A DNA stretch of 64,000 nt from Pacificibacter marinus. GTDB taxonomy: Bacteria; Pseudomonadota; Alphaproteobacteria; Rhodobacterales; Rhodobacteraceae. Shown piece after piece: positions 56,506 through 64,000 of this stretch. Positions within the stretch are counted from its first letter, which is position 1, and each line of letters begins with the position of its first letter. Where the stretch lies: the NCBI RefSeq assembly GCF_018860505.1, contig NZ_JAHKPU010000020.1:168773-232772 (forward strand), in the 5' to 3' direction. The position numbers and the translations under genes were made by a program. The notes beneath the pieces are model-generated. The model was not told the DNA's origin, searched no databases, and saw only the letters and a list, made by a program, of their open reading frames with translations.

Positions 56506-56632
56506 CCGCCTATGGGGACTTCTCATAAAACTTTCCCTTTGTTTTCTAGCCACCTGAACCTAATCTAACGTCAAGCCCAAGTTGAGGCTTTTGAACGTAG
56601 CCGAACGGCTAGTAATTGGTGGGAGAATTCCA

Positions 56633-56974
56633 ATGGGAAAACGCGACGATCTTATCGCAAAATATGCCGACGATCTTAAAACAAAATGTGGCATGACGCC
56701 TGATATGGACCTGTTGACGAAAGTGACTATCGGTTGCGGTCCAGCGATTTACAACGCGGACGCGTCCACTGTTGCTGGCAGTCAAGAGTCAGAACTTGAA
56801 ACAGTCAAAAACAACTTCTTGATTAAAAAATTGGGATTGGCCGACAGCCCTGAATTGATGGACGCAATCCATGCGGCGATCGAAACTTACGGCAAGTCCG
56901 AGCGCAACAAATTCCGTGCCGTGTTTTACTACTTGTTGGTAAAGCACTTCGGCAAAGAAGCTGTCTACAAATAA
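56633..56974 (+). CDS. DUF2853-family protein
   Basis: A small 113-residue protein that matches the DUF2853 pattern: MGKRDDLIAKYADDLKTKCGM, LLTKVTIGCGPAIYNADASTVA, and FRAVFYYLLVKHFGKE. It is conserved in alphaproteobacteria and probably helical; its function is unknown. There is no signal peptide. The ATG at 56633 is preceded by GGGAGAATTCCA. It stands alone between two terminators and so is monocistronic. Confidence 0.85.
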   Translation: MGKRDDLIAKYADDLKTKCGMTPDMDLLTKVTIGCGPAIYNADASTVAGSQESELETVKNNFLIKKLGLADSPELMDAIHAAIETYGKSERNKFRAVFYYLLVKHFGKEAVYK

Positions 56975-56980
56975 AAATTT

Positions 56981-57014
56981 AGCCGTCTCAATCATGTGTT
57001 GAGGCGGCTTTTTC
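56981..57014 (+). terminator. Terminator of the DUF2853 gene
   Basis: AGCCGTCTCAA pairs with TTGAGGCGGCT (one U-G pair), followed by TTTTT. Confidence 0.85.
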
Positions 57015-57224
57015 TGATGTTTCATGCGGTTATAGTTAACGCCTAATTGCTATTTTCTATCGCCAGTTAAACTAAAACGTTCCGACTTCTAATTTGCATG
57101 GAATCGCTAAACCACATAGCTTTAAACCAAGGCTAGTATGGCTCGGACCTAATATATCAGACGCGTGTGGTGCTTAGGAGCGCGTGGGGTGAAGAGGGTT
57201 CCGAGGGGTCGGGACCCTCCATTT
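57015..57224 (+). other. Gene-free spacer with a terminator-like hairpin; possible small RNA
   Basis: No protein gene with a good start is apparent in this stretch. At 57194-57219 GAGGGTTCCGA-GGGG-TCGGGACCCTC forms a strong hairpin with one G-U pair, followed by CATTTTT on the plus strand. On the minus strand it would have a C-A mismatch and no T-run, so it does not serve the DUF1761 gene well. The two upstream genes have their own terminators. A short plus-strand RNA starting between 57015 and 57150 is possible, but no clear promoter is visible. Confidence 0.3.
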
Positions 57225-57617
57225 TTAAAAAATACCGAGAATAAGCCCAATAACGCCACAGCCGATAATAGCGTATCCGCCATCTATGATGGCCAGTGCG
57301 CGCGGGCGCATTGCATAGGCGACGTTCATTGCAATCCATGGGGCAATGAAAAACATTCCAATACCAAGCCCAGATATCAGCCCTTTAGCTGCACCATCAA
57401 TACCTGCCATAGCAAACATGTGACGCATCATTCCCGCGACCAGCAACATGCAAATCCCAGAAATAATAAATGGCATGGGGGAGCCGCCTTCGGGCCGACC
57501 GTTTTCGTCCACTTTGACGCCCGATGCGGCAACCCATTGTTTTGCGAGCGTCATGTACCAAACTGCCCCCATGACAAAGCCTGCAAGTGCTGCAACCAAA
57601 ACCGAAATTAATCCCAT
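57225..57617 (-). CDS. DUF1761-family membrane protein
   Basis: A 130-residue membrane protein with four hydrophobic segments, matching DUF1761: an opening MGLISVLVAALAGFVMGAVWYMTLAKQW and a closing DGGYAIIGCGVIGLILGIF. Its function is unknown. ATG 57617 is chosen because GGAGG lies just upstream. No neighbour shares its strand closely. Confidence 0.84.
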   Translation of the reverse strand: MGLISVLVAALAGFVMGAVWYMTLAKQWVAASGVKVDENGRPEGGSPMPFIISGICMLLVAGMMRHMFAMAGIDGAAKGLISGLGIGMFFIAPWIAMNVAYAMRPRALAIIDGGYAIIGCGVIGLILGIF

Positions 57618-57692
57618 AAGGTCCTCCAAAACCAATATAGCTTAAGTAAGCATAGCCTTAGACGCTTTAGCTAGACGATTCCTGATAAGGTC

Positions 57693-58112
57693 TTAGGGCT
57701 GCGTAGCGCCAAGATTGCAGATAATAGCCCATTCGTCAGCAGTCACAGGCTGTACAGACAGTCGTGAGTTGTTTACAAGAACCATTTCCGCCAAACGTGG
57801 ATCTTCTTTGCACATTGCCAAAGTCACGGGGCCCCCAAAGGGGCGCACCGCTTTAATGTCGACACAGTCCCAGCGAGCGTCCTCAGTCGTGCTATCTTGA
57901 TGCGCAAGAGCACAGACTTCAACAATGCCGACAATTTCTTTTTCGGCACGCGAATGATAGAAAAAACCAAGATCGCCCAGTTGCATTTGGCGCATGTTGT
58001 TGCGCGCTTGATAGTTGCGCACACCATTCCATTCTTCGCCAATGTCACCCTTGGCAACTTGTTGATCCCACGACCAAACGTCAGCTTCGGATTTGAACAG
58101 CCAATAGGCCAT
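57693..58112 (-). CDS. EVE-domain protein
   Basis: About 139 residues forming an EVE domain (PUA-like fold): MAYWLFKSEADVWSWDQQ, EEWNGVRNYQARNNMRQMQLGDLGFFYHS, IVGIVEV, and a final LSVQPVTADEWAIICNLG. EVE domains are thought to bind modified bases in DNA or RNA. The start overlaps the YciI gene by one base (TGATG). It is the last gene of gpsA-YciI-EVE. Confidence 0.9.
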   Translation of the reverse strand: MAYWLFKSEADVWSWDQQVAKGDIGEEWNGVRNYQARNNMRQMQLGDLGFFYHSRAEKEIVGIVEVCALAHQDSTTEDARWDCVDIKAVRPFGGPVTLAMCKEDPRLAEMVLVNNSRLSVQPVTADEWAIICNLGATQP

Positions 58113-58387
58113 CAGCCGATCACGCGCTTCCATGCTTGAACCGTGACGCTTTCAAACAGTCCGGCTTTGGCATAGGGGTCGTTGTCTGCCCAAGCTTGCG
58201 CCGCAGCCATATCTGCCACTTCGATAATAACCAATGAACCACACATGTCGCCAGCATCATTCAAAAACGGTCCGGCTTGTTCTACAACTCCCGTCGCTTC
58301 AATATAGGCGAGGTGCTCGGTGCGTGTGTCGAGACGGGTTTGAAGTGCGCCAGCTTTGTCGGCACAGATAATAGCGAATTTCATCAT
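58112..58387 (-). CDS. YciI-family protein
   Basis: A 91-residue YciI/YCII-like domain: MKFAIICADKAGALQTRLDTRTEHLAYIE, GPFLNDAGDMCGSLVIIEVADMAAAQAWADNDPY and ESVTVQAWKRV. The conserved His (in EHL) and the Asp of NDPY are in place. Function is unknown. It is directly adjacent to the gpsA stop (zero gap) and is coupled to the EVE gene. Confidence 0.9.
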   Translation of the reverse strand: MMKFAIICADKAGALQTRLDTRTEHLAYIEATGVVEQAGPFLNDAGDMCGSLVIIEVADMAAAQAWADNDPYAKAGLFESVTVQAWKRVIG

Positions 58388-59356
58388 TTATTCCCTTTTG
58401 AGTGGACGAGAGAGCAACAGCTCCACCGCGTCAGTTATTATGATTGAAGAATCTAGAATGTCACGGACAACATTTGTGATGGGCATATCGACCCCATGAC
58501 TGTTCGCAAGCACTGCTACAGCACGCGCTGTGGCGACACCTTCGACGGTGATCGTCGGATCGATGTCTTCCCCGCGCCCTAGCTTTAAGCCGTGAGAAAA
58601 ATTACGTGATTTCGCAGACGTGCACGTCAAAACCAAATCACCGAACCCGGAAAGCCCGGATAGAGTCTGTGGTGAAGCCCCAAGTTCGGTTGCAAGGCGC
58701 TGCATCTCAATATTACCACGCGTCATCAATGCTGCGCGCGCGCTTTCCCCAAGGCCTGCGCCTATTGCAATGCCACAGGCGATTGCCATCACGTTTTTCA
58801 GTGCCCCGCCAAACTCTACTCCGACTGGATCTAAGCTGGAATAAAGCCGAATTGTTTTCGTGGTTAACGCAGCTTGCAAAGCTGAGACCATCGCTTCGTC
58901 TGAGCTTGCGATTGTCAAGGCGGTTGGTAATCCATCCGCAATATCCGTCGCGAAAGACGGACCAGATAGGATGGCTACCTTGGCAGTCGGAATGAGTTGA
59001 CTTAGAACTTCAACAGGCCCAAGTCCCGTTGCAAGATCAATGCCCTTACAGCATGATACCAGCGTTTTTCCCGCCAAAAGTGCCGCGTTCTCTTGCGCGA
59101 ATTGTGACAACTTTTGCATAGGCATCGACATCAAGATGATATCCGAGCGGCAAGCCTCACTTAAATCGGATGTGAGGCCCAATGCATCAGGCAGTTTACG
59201 TTCCGGTAAGCGTCTTTCATTGGTACGAACGGCTGACATCTGCACCATCTGATCGGCTGAACGCCCCCATAGAACGATATCTTTACGCACGGAACTCAAG
59301 GAAATCGCCAGAGCCGTTCCAAATGCACCTGCACCAAGGACGGTAATGCCAGTCAT
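58388..59356 (-). CDS. gpsA: Glycerol-3-phosphate dehydrogenase [NAD(P)+]
   Basis: GpsA reduces dihydroxyacetone phosphate to sn-glycerol 3-phosphate for phospholipid synthesis. The 322-residue protein has the Rossmann motif VLGAGAFGTALA at residues 6-17, SGPSFATDIADGLPTALT, and the catalytic Lys in FGGALKNVMAIA followed by ARAALMTRG. The next gene upstream in related genomes is tsaD, on the same strand; here a divergent hemD follows after 91 bases. Confidence 0.95.
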   Translation of the reverse strand: MTGITVLGAGAFGTALAISLSSVRKDIVLWGRSADQMVQMSAVRTNERRLPERKLPDALGLTSDLSEACRSDIILMSMPMQKLSQFAQENAALLAGKTLVSCCKGIDLATGLGPVEVLSQLIPTAKVAILSGPSFATDIADGLPTALTIASSDEAMVSALQAALTTKTIRLYSSLDPVGVEFGGALKNVMAIACGIAIGAGLGESARAALMTRGNIEMQRLATELGASPQTLSGLSGFGDLVLTCTSAKSRNFSHGLKLGRGEDIDPTITVEGVATARAVAVLANSHGVDMPITNVVRDILDSSIIITDAVELLLSRPLKRE

Positions 59357-59378
59357 AATTCGCGCCTTTCAAACTTTA

Positions 59379-59394
59379 GTCGATTAAAATCGAC
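59379..59394. promoter_or_regulatory. Perfect 16-base palindrome between gpsA and hemD
   Basis: GTCGATT-AA-AATCGAC has seven-base arms and a two-base centre, in the 91-base divergent spacer, 22 bases upstream of the gpsA start. It could be an operator for gpsA or for hemD. No regulator is known to me for this sequence. Confidence 0.4.
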
Positions 59395-59447
59395 CAAGCG
59401 TTGTTTCATCTCATATGGGGGGGTAACACTGGGGCATCATTCACACA

Positions 59448-60149
59448 ATGCTGGGGATCATTTTGCCTAGGATCACACTCATTTCAAGACCGATGGAGGA
59501 CGCAAAAGCGCTCAAACGTGCCCTTTTGTTGATGAACCCCTCAACCAAAATTATCTTGGCGCCTGCACTTGCGATTGTTCCTGTCGCATATGAGCTAAAA
59601 ACTGATGTATTTGACGCAATTATTTTGACCTCGAAACACGCGGTACCCGCTGCCGCAAAAATGACTTCAACGATACCTGTTTTATGTGTTGGGGATAGAA
59701 CCGCGCAGATGGCGCGCTCATTGGGACTTAGAGCGGTTTCGGCGGCAGGAAATGCCAAGGATCTGATCGAATTGGTTCAAGCCTCTGGTGCGTCGAAAGT
59801 GTTGTATTTGCGCGGCGCACATGTGCAAGCGGATATGGAATTCGAGTTGAGTTTGGCTGGAATTGAGACAAAATCAATGATTGTCTATCGTCAAGACCCG
59901 TGTGAATTTTCACATGATGTTCAGCAAAGCCTATTGGCTGCGACAGAGCTTTTGGTTCCCGTTTATTCTGCCCGTTCTGCTCGCATCGTGTCGCAAAATT
60001 TAAGTGGTTTTGCGGGCCAAATTACTTTGGTCGCGATATCTAAGGCTGCAGCAAATGGTTGGTCGGGGCCAGTGCCGCATCAAATTGTATATGCAAAATC
60101 GCCAAATTTCGAGGCAATGGTGGCTGCTATTGCGTCGCAGTTGGCTTGA
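59448..60149 (+). CDS. hemD: Uroporphyrinogen-III synthase
   Basis: HemD cyclises hydroxymethylbilane to uroporphyrinogen III. It has 233 residues and low conservation as usual: ITLISRPMEDAKALKRAL, DAIILTSKHAVPAAAK, VLCVGDRTAQMARSLG, VLYLRGAHVQADM, and VPVYSARSARIVSQNL. The N-terminus is uncertain; a TTG at 59463 also aligns, since GGGGA lies just before it. In related genomes hemC immediately precedes it, but it is missing here. The next gene is the mitofilin-like protein. Confidence 0.85.
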   Translation: MLGIILPRITLISRPMEDAKALKRALLLMNPSTKIILAPALAIVPVAYELKTDVFDAIILTSKHAVPAAAKMTSTIPVLCVGDRTAQMARSLGLRAVSAAGNAKDLIELVQASGASKVLYLRGAHVQADMEFELSLAGIETKSMIVYRQDPCEFSHDVQQSLLAATELLVPVYSARSARIVSQNLSGFAGQITLVAISKAAANGWSGPVPHQIVYAKSPNFEAMVAAIASQLA

Positions 60150-60229
60150 ATGGCTTGAGGGTCCCTTTCAGTCCGACTAGGTTCGTTTTGTAGCGACACA
60201 TTATTTGTTCGGATTCGAAAGGTTATATC

Positions 60230-61495
60230 GTGGCACGGTCAAAGAAATCTCCCAAAGACACAGCAAAATCCGAGGGCGCTCCTGAAACGGTCGTCACTGA
60301 TGCTGTTGACGCAGTGCAAACGGAAACAGGTGATGGCGATCCCAAAACCCCTGATATAGAGAACAGCCCCTCCCCCGTACCGGAACCTGAGCTTGCGGAT
60401 GTAAGCGAAACGTCTGAAGCTGAGGCTAAAATCCCCGCACCAGAGGATGAGTCCAAGGACACTCTCGCAGAAGAGTCTGTAGATGAAAAAGAAGTCGTCG
60501 CAGAGGCCGAAGGTTCTACTGATACGCCAAATTTGATTGAGCCACAGGCCATTGTACAAAAACGTGGATTTGTCCCCATGCTTTTGGGCGGTGTTGTCTG
60601 CGTTGGTCTTGGCTATGCAGGCGCCAATTTTATTAAGCCAGATGGTTGGCCCTTCCCCGGCGCCAGTACAGATGTTTTACAAGCCCGCGTGTCTGCACTT
60701 GAAACGCAGCTCGCTGACTCTCAAACTCAGGCCGTGCAAATGGCTGAGTTAATTGACACGGTGCGTGGCGAAATGTCGGCTGTGACGACGTCGGTAGATG
60801 CGAAGATTGCTGACATAAATTTAAATGATGCATTAGCACCTGTCGAAGCTGCGCTTGCAGCGGTTGATCAACGTTTAACTGCAGTTGAGGCCGCCCCTGT
60901 CGCCGAAGCTATCGTTTCACCCGAAGCTACAGCGGCTTATGAGCGCCAGTTGACCGAAATGCAGACGCTATTAAATAGCGAAGTTGCGCGTTTGCAGGAT
61001 GCGAAAGCGGCCGCTGAAAACGAAGAAGCCAATGCAGCCAAAGCCTCTGCCATCTCTCGTTTGCAAGAAGCTATAACAACGGGGCAGCCGTATGATGCTG
61101 TTCTCAGAGACTTGCAAATTGATGTGCCCGCCGCATTGAGTGTGCCTGCCGTACAGGGAGTCGCGACCTTGCAGGACATTGCGATATCGTTCGGCGAAGC
61201 GGCTGATATTGCTATCGTTGAGACCGCAAAAACGGATGGTGAAAGCCAAGGCTGGATGGACCGTTTTTTGCGCACGCAACTGGGGCTTAGATCTTTGACG
61301 CCTAAAGATGGAACAAGTCCTGATGCAGTGCTCTCGCGCGCAGAACAGGCCGTTCGTGACAATGATCTGCAAGCGGCTTTGACTGAAATTTCGACACTTC
61401 CTGATGTGGGGCAAGCGGTGATGGCAGATTGGGTTGCGATGGCACAAACCCGTCTCGATGTCACTAACGCGCTCTCCGCAATGCTTGCTCAATAG
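60230..61495 (+). CDS. Mitofilin-like membrane protein (COG4223 type)
   Basis: The 421-residue protein has an acidic, low-complexity N-terminal half (about 1-105), one membrane segment (GFVPMLLGGVVCVGLGYAGANFI, about residues 113-135), a coiled-coil region (about 145-270) and a C-terminal mitofilin-like domain (AISRLQEAITTGQPYDAVLRDL...LQAALTEISTLPD). Mic60/mitofilin shapes cristae in mitochondria, and the alphaproteobacterial homologue, next to HemD and HemY, is linked with intracytoplasmic membranes. A GTG start is used. It precedes HemY by 12 bases. Confidence 0.86.
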   Translation: MARSKKSPKDTAKSEGAPETVVTDAVDAVQTETGDGDPKTPDIENSPSPVPEPELADVSETSEAEAKIPAPEDESKDTLAEESVDEKEVVAEAEGSTDTPNLIEPQAIVQKRGFVPMLLGGVVCVGLGYAGANFIKPDGWPFPGASTDVLQARVSALETQLADSQTQAVQMAELIDTVRGEMSAVTTSVDAKIADINLNDALAPVEAALAAVDQRLTAVEAAPVAEAIVSPEATAAYERQLTEMQTLLNSEVARLQDAKAAAENEEANAAKASAISRLQEAITTGQPYDAVLRDLQIDVPAALSVPAVQGVATLQDIAISFGEAADIAIVETAKTDGESQGWMDRFLRTQLGLRSLTPKDGTSPDAVLSRAEQAVRDNDLQAALTEISTLPDVGQAVMADWVAMAQTRLDVTNALSAMLAQ

Positions 61496-61507
61496 AAAGG
61501 CGCTCAC

Positions 61508-62992
61508 ATGCTCTGGTCTTTGGTTAAAATAGTTTTCTTTGTTGTCCTCGTGGCGGCGCTCGCATTCGGCGGGATGTTCTTGATCGATAGCGAAGGCAGT
61601 ATGGACATTGCGTTCATGGGTTTCAAAATTAGCTTGTCGCCTATCAAGGTGGTCATCGCCATCGTGGTGTTACTGGTCGTCGCTTGGTTGCTTTTGAAAC
61701 TTGCTGGGCTCTGTGTTGCTGTCGTGAAGTTCTTGTTGGGCGATGAAACTGCATTGTCGCGTTACTTTGATCGCAATCGCGAACGCAAAGGCTTTGATGC
61801 GATGGCTGAGGGTATGATGGCTTTAGCGTCAGGCGAAGGCCGTGTAGCTATGGCCAAAGCATCGAAAGCAGAAAAATACCTGCGCAAGCCTGAGCTGACC
61901 AACCTTTTGACTGCGCAAGCCGCCGAAATGACGGGCGATAAACGCAAAGCTCAAGAAGTTTACCGACGTCTTGTTGCTGATGATCGCACCAGGTTTGTTG
62001 GTGTACATGGTATGCTTAAGCATAAGCTTGAAGAAGGTGATACCGACACGGCGCTTAAGCTTGCAGAGAAAGCTTTTGCGCTCAAGCCAAAGCACGTTGA
62101 AATGCAAGATACATTGCTACAGTTACAAGCCAGTAAAAAAGATTGGTCGGCGGCGCGCAACACATTGTCTGCCAAGTTTAAACACGGTGCAATTCCCCGT
62201 GATGTACACAAACGACGTGACGCAGTTTTGGCGCTGTCAGAAGCCAAAGGTGTTTTTGAAACAGGTGCCACGGTAGAGGCGCAAGAGGCCGCGATTGAGG
62301 CTAATAAAAAGTCGCCCGATTTGATTCCAGCAGCGGTCATGGCCGCCGATGAATATACGCGCCAAGGCAAAATCCGTCAGGCCACCCGTATTTTGAAAAA
62401 GGCGTGGGATACACAACCCCATCCAGATTTGGCGGCTGCTTTCGCACGTATAGCACCGAATGAAACACCTGATGCACGGATTAAGCGTTTTGCTGGTCTT
62501 GTTCGGGCAAAGCCTGGTCATCCCGAAACAAAAATGCTTATGGCTGAGTTGCAAATCGCTGCAGAGGACTTTCCAGCAGCACGTCGCACTTTAGGTGACT
62601 TGGTGGAAAACAATCCAACCGCAAGATCTATGATATTGATGGCTGCGATTGAACGCGGTGAGGGCGCTGAAGATGTCGTTGTGCGTGGATGGCTTACTCG
62701 CGCCTTGACGGCTCCGCGTGGCCCGCAGTGGGTGTGTGATAAATGCCAAACAGTTCATACATCATGGGAACCCATTTGTGTCAGTTGTTCCGCATTCGAT
62801 ACATTAAGTTGGCGCACGCCGGCACAGTCGGAGGTCTCTATGCCCGCTGGAACTGAAATGCTTCCTATGATTGTGGGAGCAGATCAGGAGATTCCAGTCG
62901 AAGATGATGCAACGGTTGAGTTTATAGACGTGGAAACCGTTGAAGAGTCAGGCGTCGTCGATGCTGACAATATTGAAGAGTCTTCTAAATAA
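61508..62992 (+). CDS. HemY-like membrane protein with TPR repeats and a C-terminal zinc ribbon
   Basis: The 494-residue protein has two N-terminal membrane segments (residues 2-25 and 48-76) and helical TPR-like repeats through about residue 390. The 30 residues from 410 contain CDKC and CVSC (Cys410, 413, 424, 427), a rubredoxin-like zinc ribbon. HemY was named from its place beside hem genes; no protoporphyrinogen oxidase activity is expected. The zinc ribbon at the C-terminus is reminiscent of LapB. It is cotranscribed with the mitofilin-like gene. Confidence 0.88.
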   Translation: MLWSLVKIVFFVVLVAALAFGGMFLIDSEGSMDIAFMGFKISLSPIKVVIAIVVLLVVAWLLLKLAGLCVAVVKFLLGDETALSRYFDRNRERKGFDAMAEGMMALASGEGRVAMAKASKAEKYLRKPELTNLLTAQAAEMTGDKRKAQEVYRRLVADDRTRFVGVHGMLKHKLEEGDTDTALKLAEKAFALKPKHVEMQDTLLQLQASKKDWSAARNTLSAKFKHGAIPRDVHKRRDAVLALSEAKGVFETGATVEAQEAAIEANKKSPDLIPAAVMAADEYTRQGKIRQATRILKKAWDTQPHPDLAAAFARIAPNETPDARIKRFAGLVRAKPGHPETKMLMAELQIAAEDFPAARRTLGDLVENNPTARSMILMAAIERGEGAEDVVVRGWLTRALTAPRGPQWVCDKCQTVHTSWEPICVSCSAFDTLSWRTPAQSEVSMPAGTEMLPMIVGADQEIPVEDDATVEFIDVETVEESGVVDADNIEESSK

Positions 62993-63003
62993 CTAAGTTC
63001 AAA

Positions 63004-63035
63004 AACTCGGGCGATGCAGTTTTGTCGCCCGAGTT
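63004..63035. terminator. Bidirectional terminator between HemY and flgI
   Basis: AACTCGGGCGA pairs perfectly with TCGCCCGAGTT. On the minus strand the stem is followed by TTTTT, so it terminates flgI best; on the plus strand the T-run is poor. Confidence 0.75.
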
Positions 63036-63106
63036 CACTTGCGTAAGTATTTGGTTCTTATCAGACGAGAAAAAATCGCAGCCAAGTTTTATGTTTATGT
63101 GGCATT

Positions 63107-64000
63107 CTATCGAACGACGAATTCTGCATGTAAGGCACCGGCTGCCTTAATACTTTTCAAGATGTCGATCATGTCTCGCGGAGATACGCCCAAGGCATTC
63201 AGCCCCGCGATGACTTCTGACAAAGACGTTCCCCCCGGAATTTCAGCAAGTCCTATGCCCGGTTCTTCTTCAATAGCCGCGCGTGTTCTGGGAACAATCA
63301 CAGTACTGCCTTCTGAAAATGGATTTGGTTGCACAACAAGTGGTTCTTCCTCAATGCGCAGCGTTAAATTGCCCTGACTGACAGCGACTCTTGAAATACG
63401 GACGTCCTCTCCCATCACAATCGTTCCTGATCTTTGATCAACGATAACCCGCGCTTTTCGTTCTGGCTCGACAGAAATGTTCTCGACACGACCAAGTGCG
63501 TGCGCGGGCGATAGCGACTTTGTGGCCTTTATGTCCAGAATAACAGTTCCTGAATCTAGCATTCGTGACACCACGCGTCCAAAGTTGTTATTGATGGCCA
63601 CCTCAATACGACCAGCGGTTGTGAAGTCGGGGTTTCGCAACGCGAGGCGGATCGACGTTAATTTCGTGAAGTCGAATTCAATTTCGCGTTCAATTCTAGC
63701 ACCTGATGGGATGACGCCAGAGGTGGGCACGCCTTGCGTCACCGTTGCTCCATCGCCCTCTGCAGAAGCGCCGCCAGCAATAATCGTTCCTTGTGCAACC
63801 GCGTAAATTTGCCCATCTGGAGCATTCATTGGTGTCATAATTAACGTACCGCCCAGCAGGCTTTTTGCATCGCCAATGGCGGAAATTGTCACATCAATTT
63901 GAGATCCCGTTCTGGCAAAAGGAGGCAACGTCGCTGTCACAAAAACCGCTGCAACATTTTTGGGACGAAACTGCTCACCTTGTCTGACGTCAGCACCCGT
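63107..64000 (-). CDS. flgI: Flagellar P-ring protein FlgI (5' end outside window)
   Basis: FlgI forms the periplasmic P-ring around the flagellar rod. The open frame runs to the window edge, and about 297 codons of the C-terminal part are visible. Family motifs include NVAAVFVTATLPPFARTGSQIDVT, SLLGGTLIMTPMNAPDGQIYAVAQG, RIEVAINNNFGRVVSR, and the C-terminal LSEVIAGLNALGVSPRDMIDILKSIKAAGALHAEFVVR. It indicates that this organism codes for a flagellum. The gene continues past base 64000. Confidence 0.95.
   Translation of the reverse strand, partial: TGADVRQGEQFRPKNVAAVFVTATLPPFARTGSQIDVTISAIGDAKSLLGGTLIMTPMNAPDGQIYAVAQGTIIAGGASAEGDGATVTQGVPTSGVIPSGARIEREIEFDFTKLTSIRLALRNPDFTTAGRIEVAINNNFGRVVSRMLDSGTVILDIKATKSLSPAHALGRVENISVEPERKARVIVDQRSGTIVMGEDVRISRVAVSQGNLTLRIEEEPLVVQPNPFSEGSTVIVPRTRAAIEEEPGIGLAEIPGGTSLSEVIAGLNALGVSPRDMIDILKSIKAAGALHAEFVVR

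Noticed and set aside
1..64000. tRNA, rRNA, CRISPR array, insertion sequence or prophage
   Set aside because: I saw no cloverleaf, no regular repeat-spacer pattern, no transposase and no terminal inverted repeats. The absence of tRNAs is by eye only and should be checked with a covariance-model scan.

Overview
The window is about 64 kb of core chromosome from an alphaproteobacterium of the Rhodobacteraceae (Roseobacter group) with moderate G+C content. The assignment rests on gene order and family-specific markers: the divergent regB / senC-regA locus, the rho-mnmE-mnmG-rsmG-parA-parB block, the maf-aroE-coaE-dnaQ / secB-fxsA-tim44-mltA-smr block, the amgK-murU-addB-addA-trxA block, the mitofilin-HemY pair and a bifunctional MaeB. 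No rRNA, tRNA, insertion sequence, prophage or CRISPR array was found. Genes are intact, tightly packed and often overlap by 1-4 bases. Only one gene-free stretch exceeds 300 bases.

That stretch, about 30.76-31.17 kb, is the best candidate for the replication origin. It lies between hemJ and maf, is AT-rich, and carries a cluster of DnaA-box-like sequences on both strands plus a perfect TTAA-N7-TTAA CtrA-type site. Genes point away from it on both sides. Two perfect parS sites lie 3.2-5.1 kb to the left, inside the starts of mnmG and rsmG, next to parA and parB.

Layout. 0-5.5 kb: tail of an unidentified gene, ferrochelatase, two L,D-transpeptidases around a CAP-domain lipoprotein, an Fe-S RNA methyltransferase and a CCA-family nucleotidyltransferase. 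5.5-9.4 kb: two Nudix hydrolases, Hsp33, and a divergent REC-PP2C / Hpt signalling pair with a CtrA-type box between them. 9.4-18.8 kb: ilvA, an unknown membrane protein, argG, a ribokinase-family kinase, maeB, mutS. 18.8-23.4 kb: grpE-hrcA and rph-rdgB-RidA-hemW. 23.4-30.8 kb: parB-parA-rsmG-mnmG-mnmE-rho-hemJ. 31.2-38.6 kb: origin-right genes and an MFS transporter. 38.7-50.8 kb: hslVU with a likely heat-shock promoter, trxA, addAB, cell-wall recycling genes and a PAS-domain protein preceded by a third CtrA-type box. 50.8-53.8 kb: the RegBA redox-regulation locus. 53.8-59.4 kb: GNAT, HD hydrolase, ahcY, DUF2853, DUF1761, EVE, YciI, gpsA. 59.4-64 kb: hemD, mitofilin-like protein, HemY, and the 3' part of flgI.

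I did not find a clearly new multi-gene system. The most interesting signals are the origin architecture, the three TTAA-N7-TTAA sites in intergenic DNA (origin, REC-PP2C/Hpt promoter region, PAS gene promoter), and the apparent absence of genes expected at familiar positions (hemE beside the origin, tsaD/hemC between gpsA and hemD, tsaE before amgK). Functional statements rest on family recognition from the sequence; no database search was possible.
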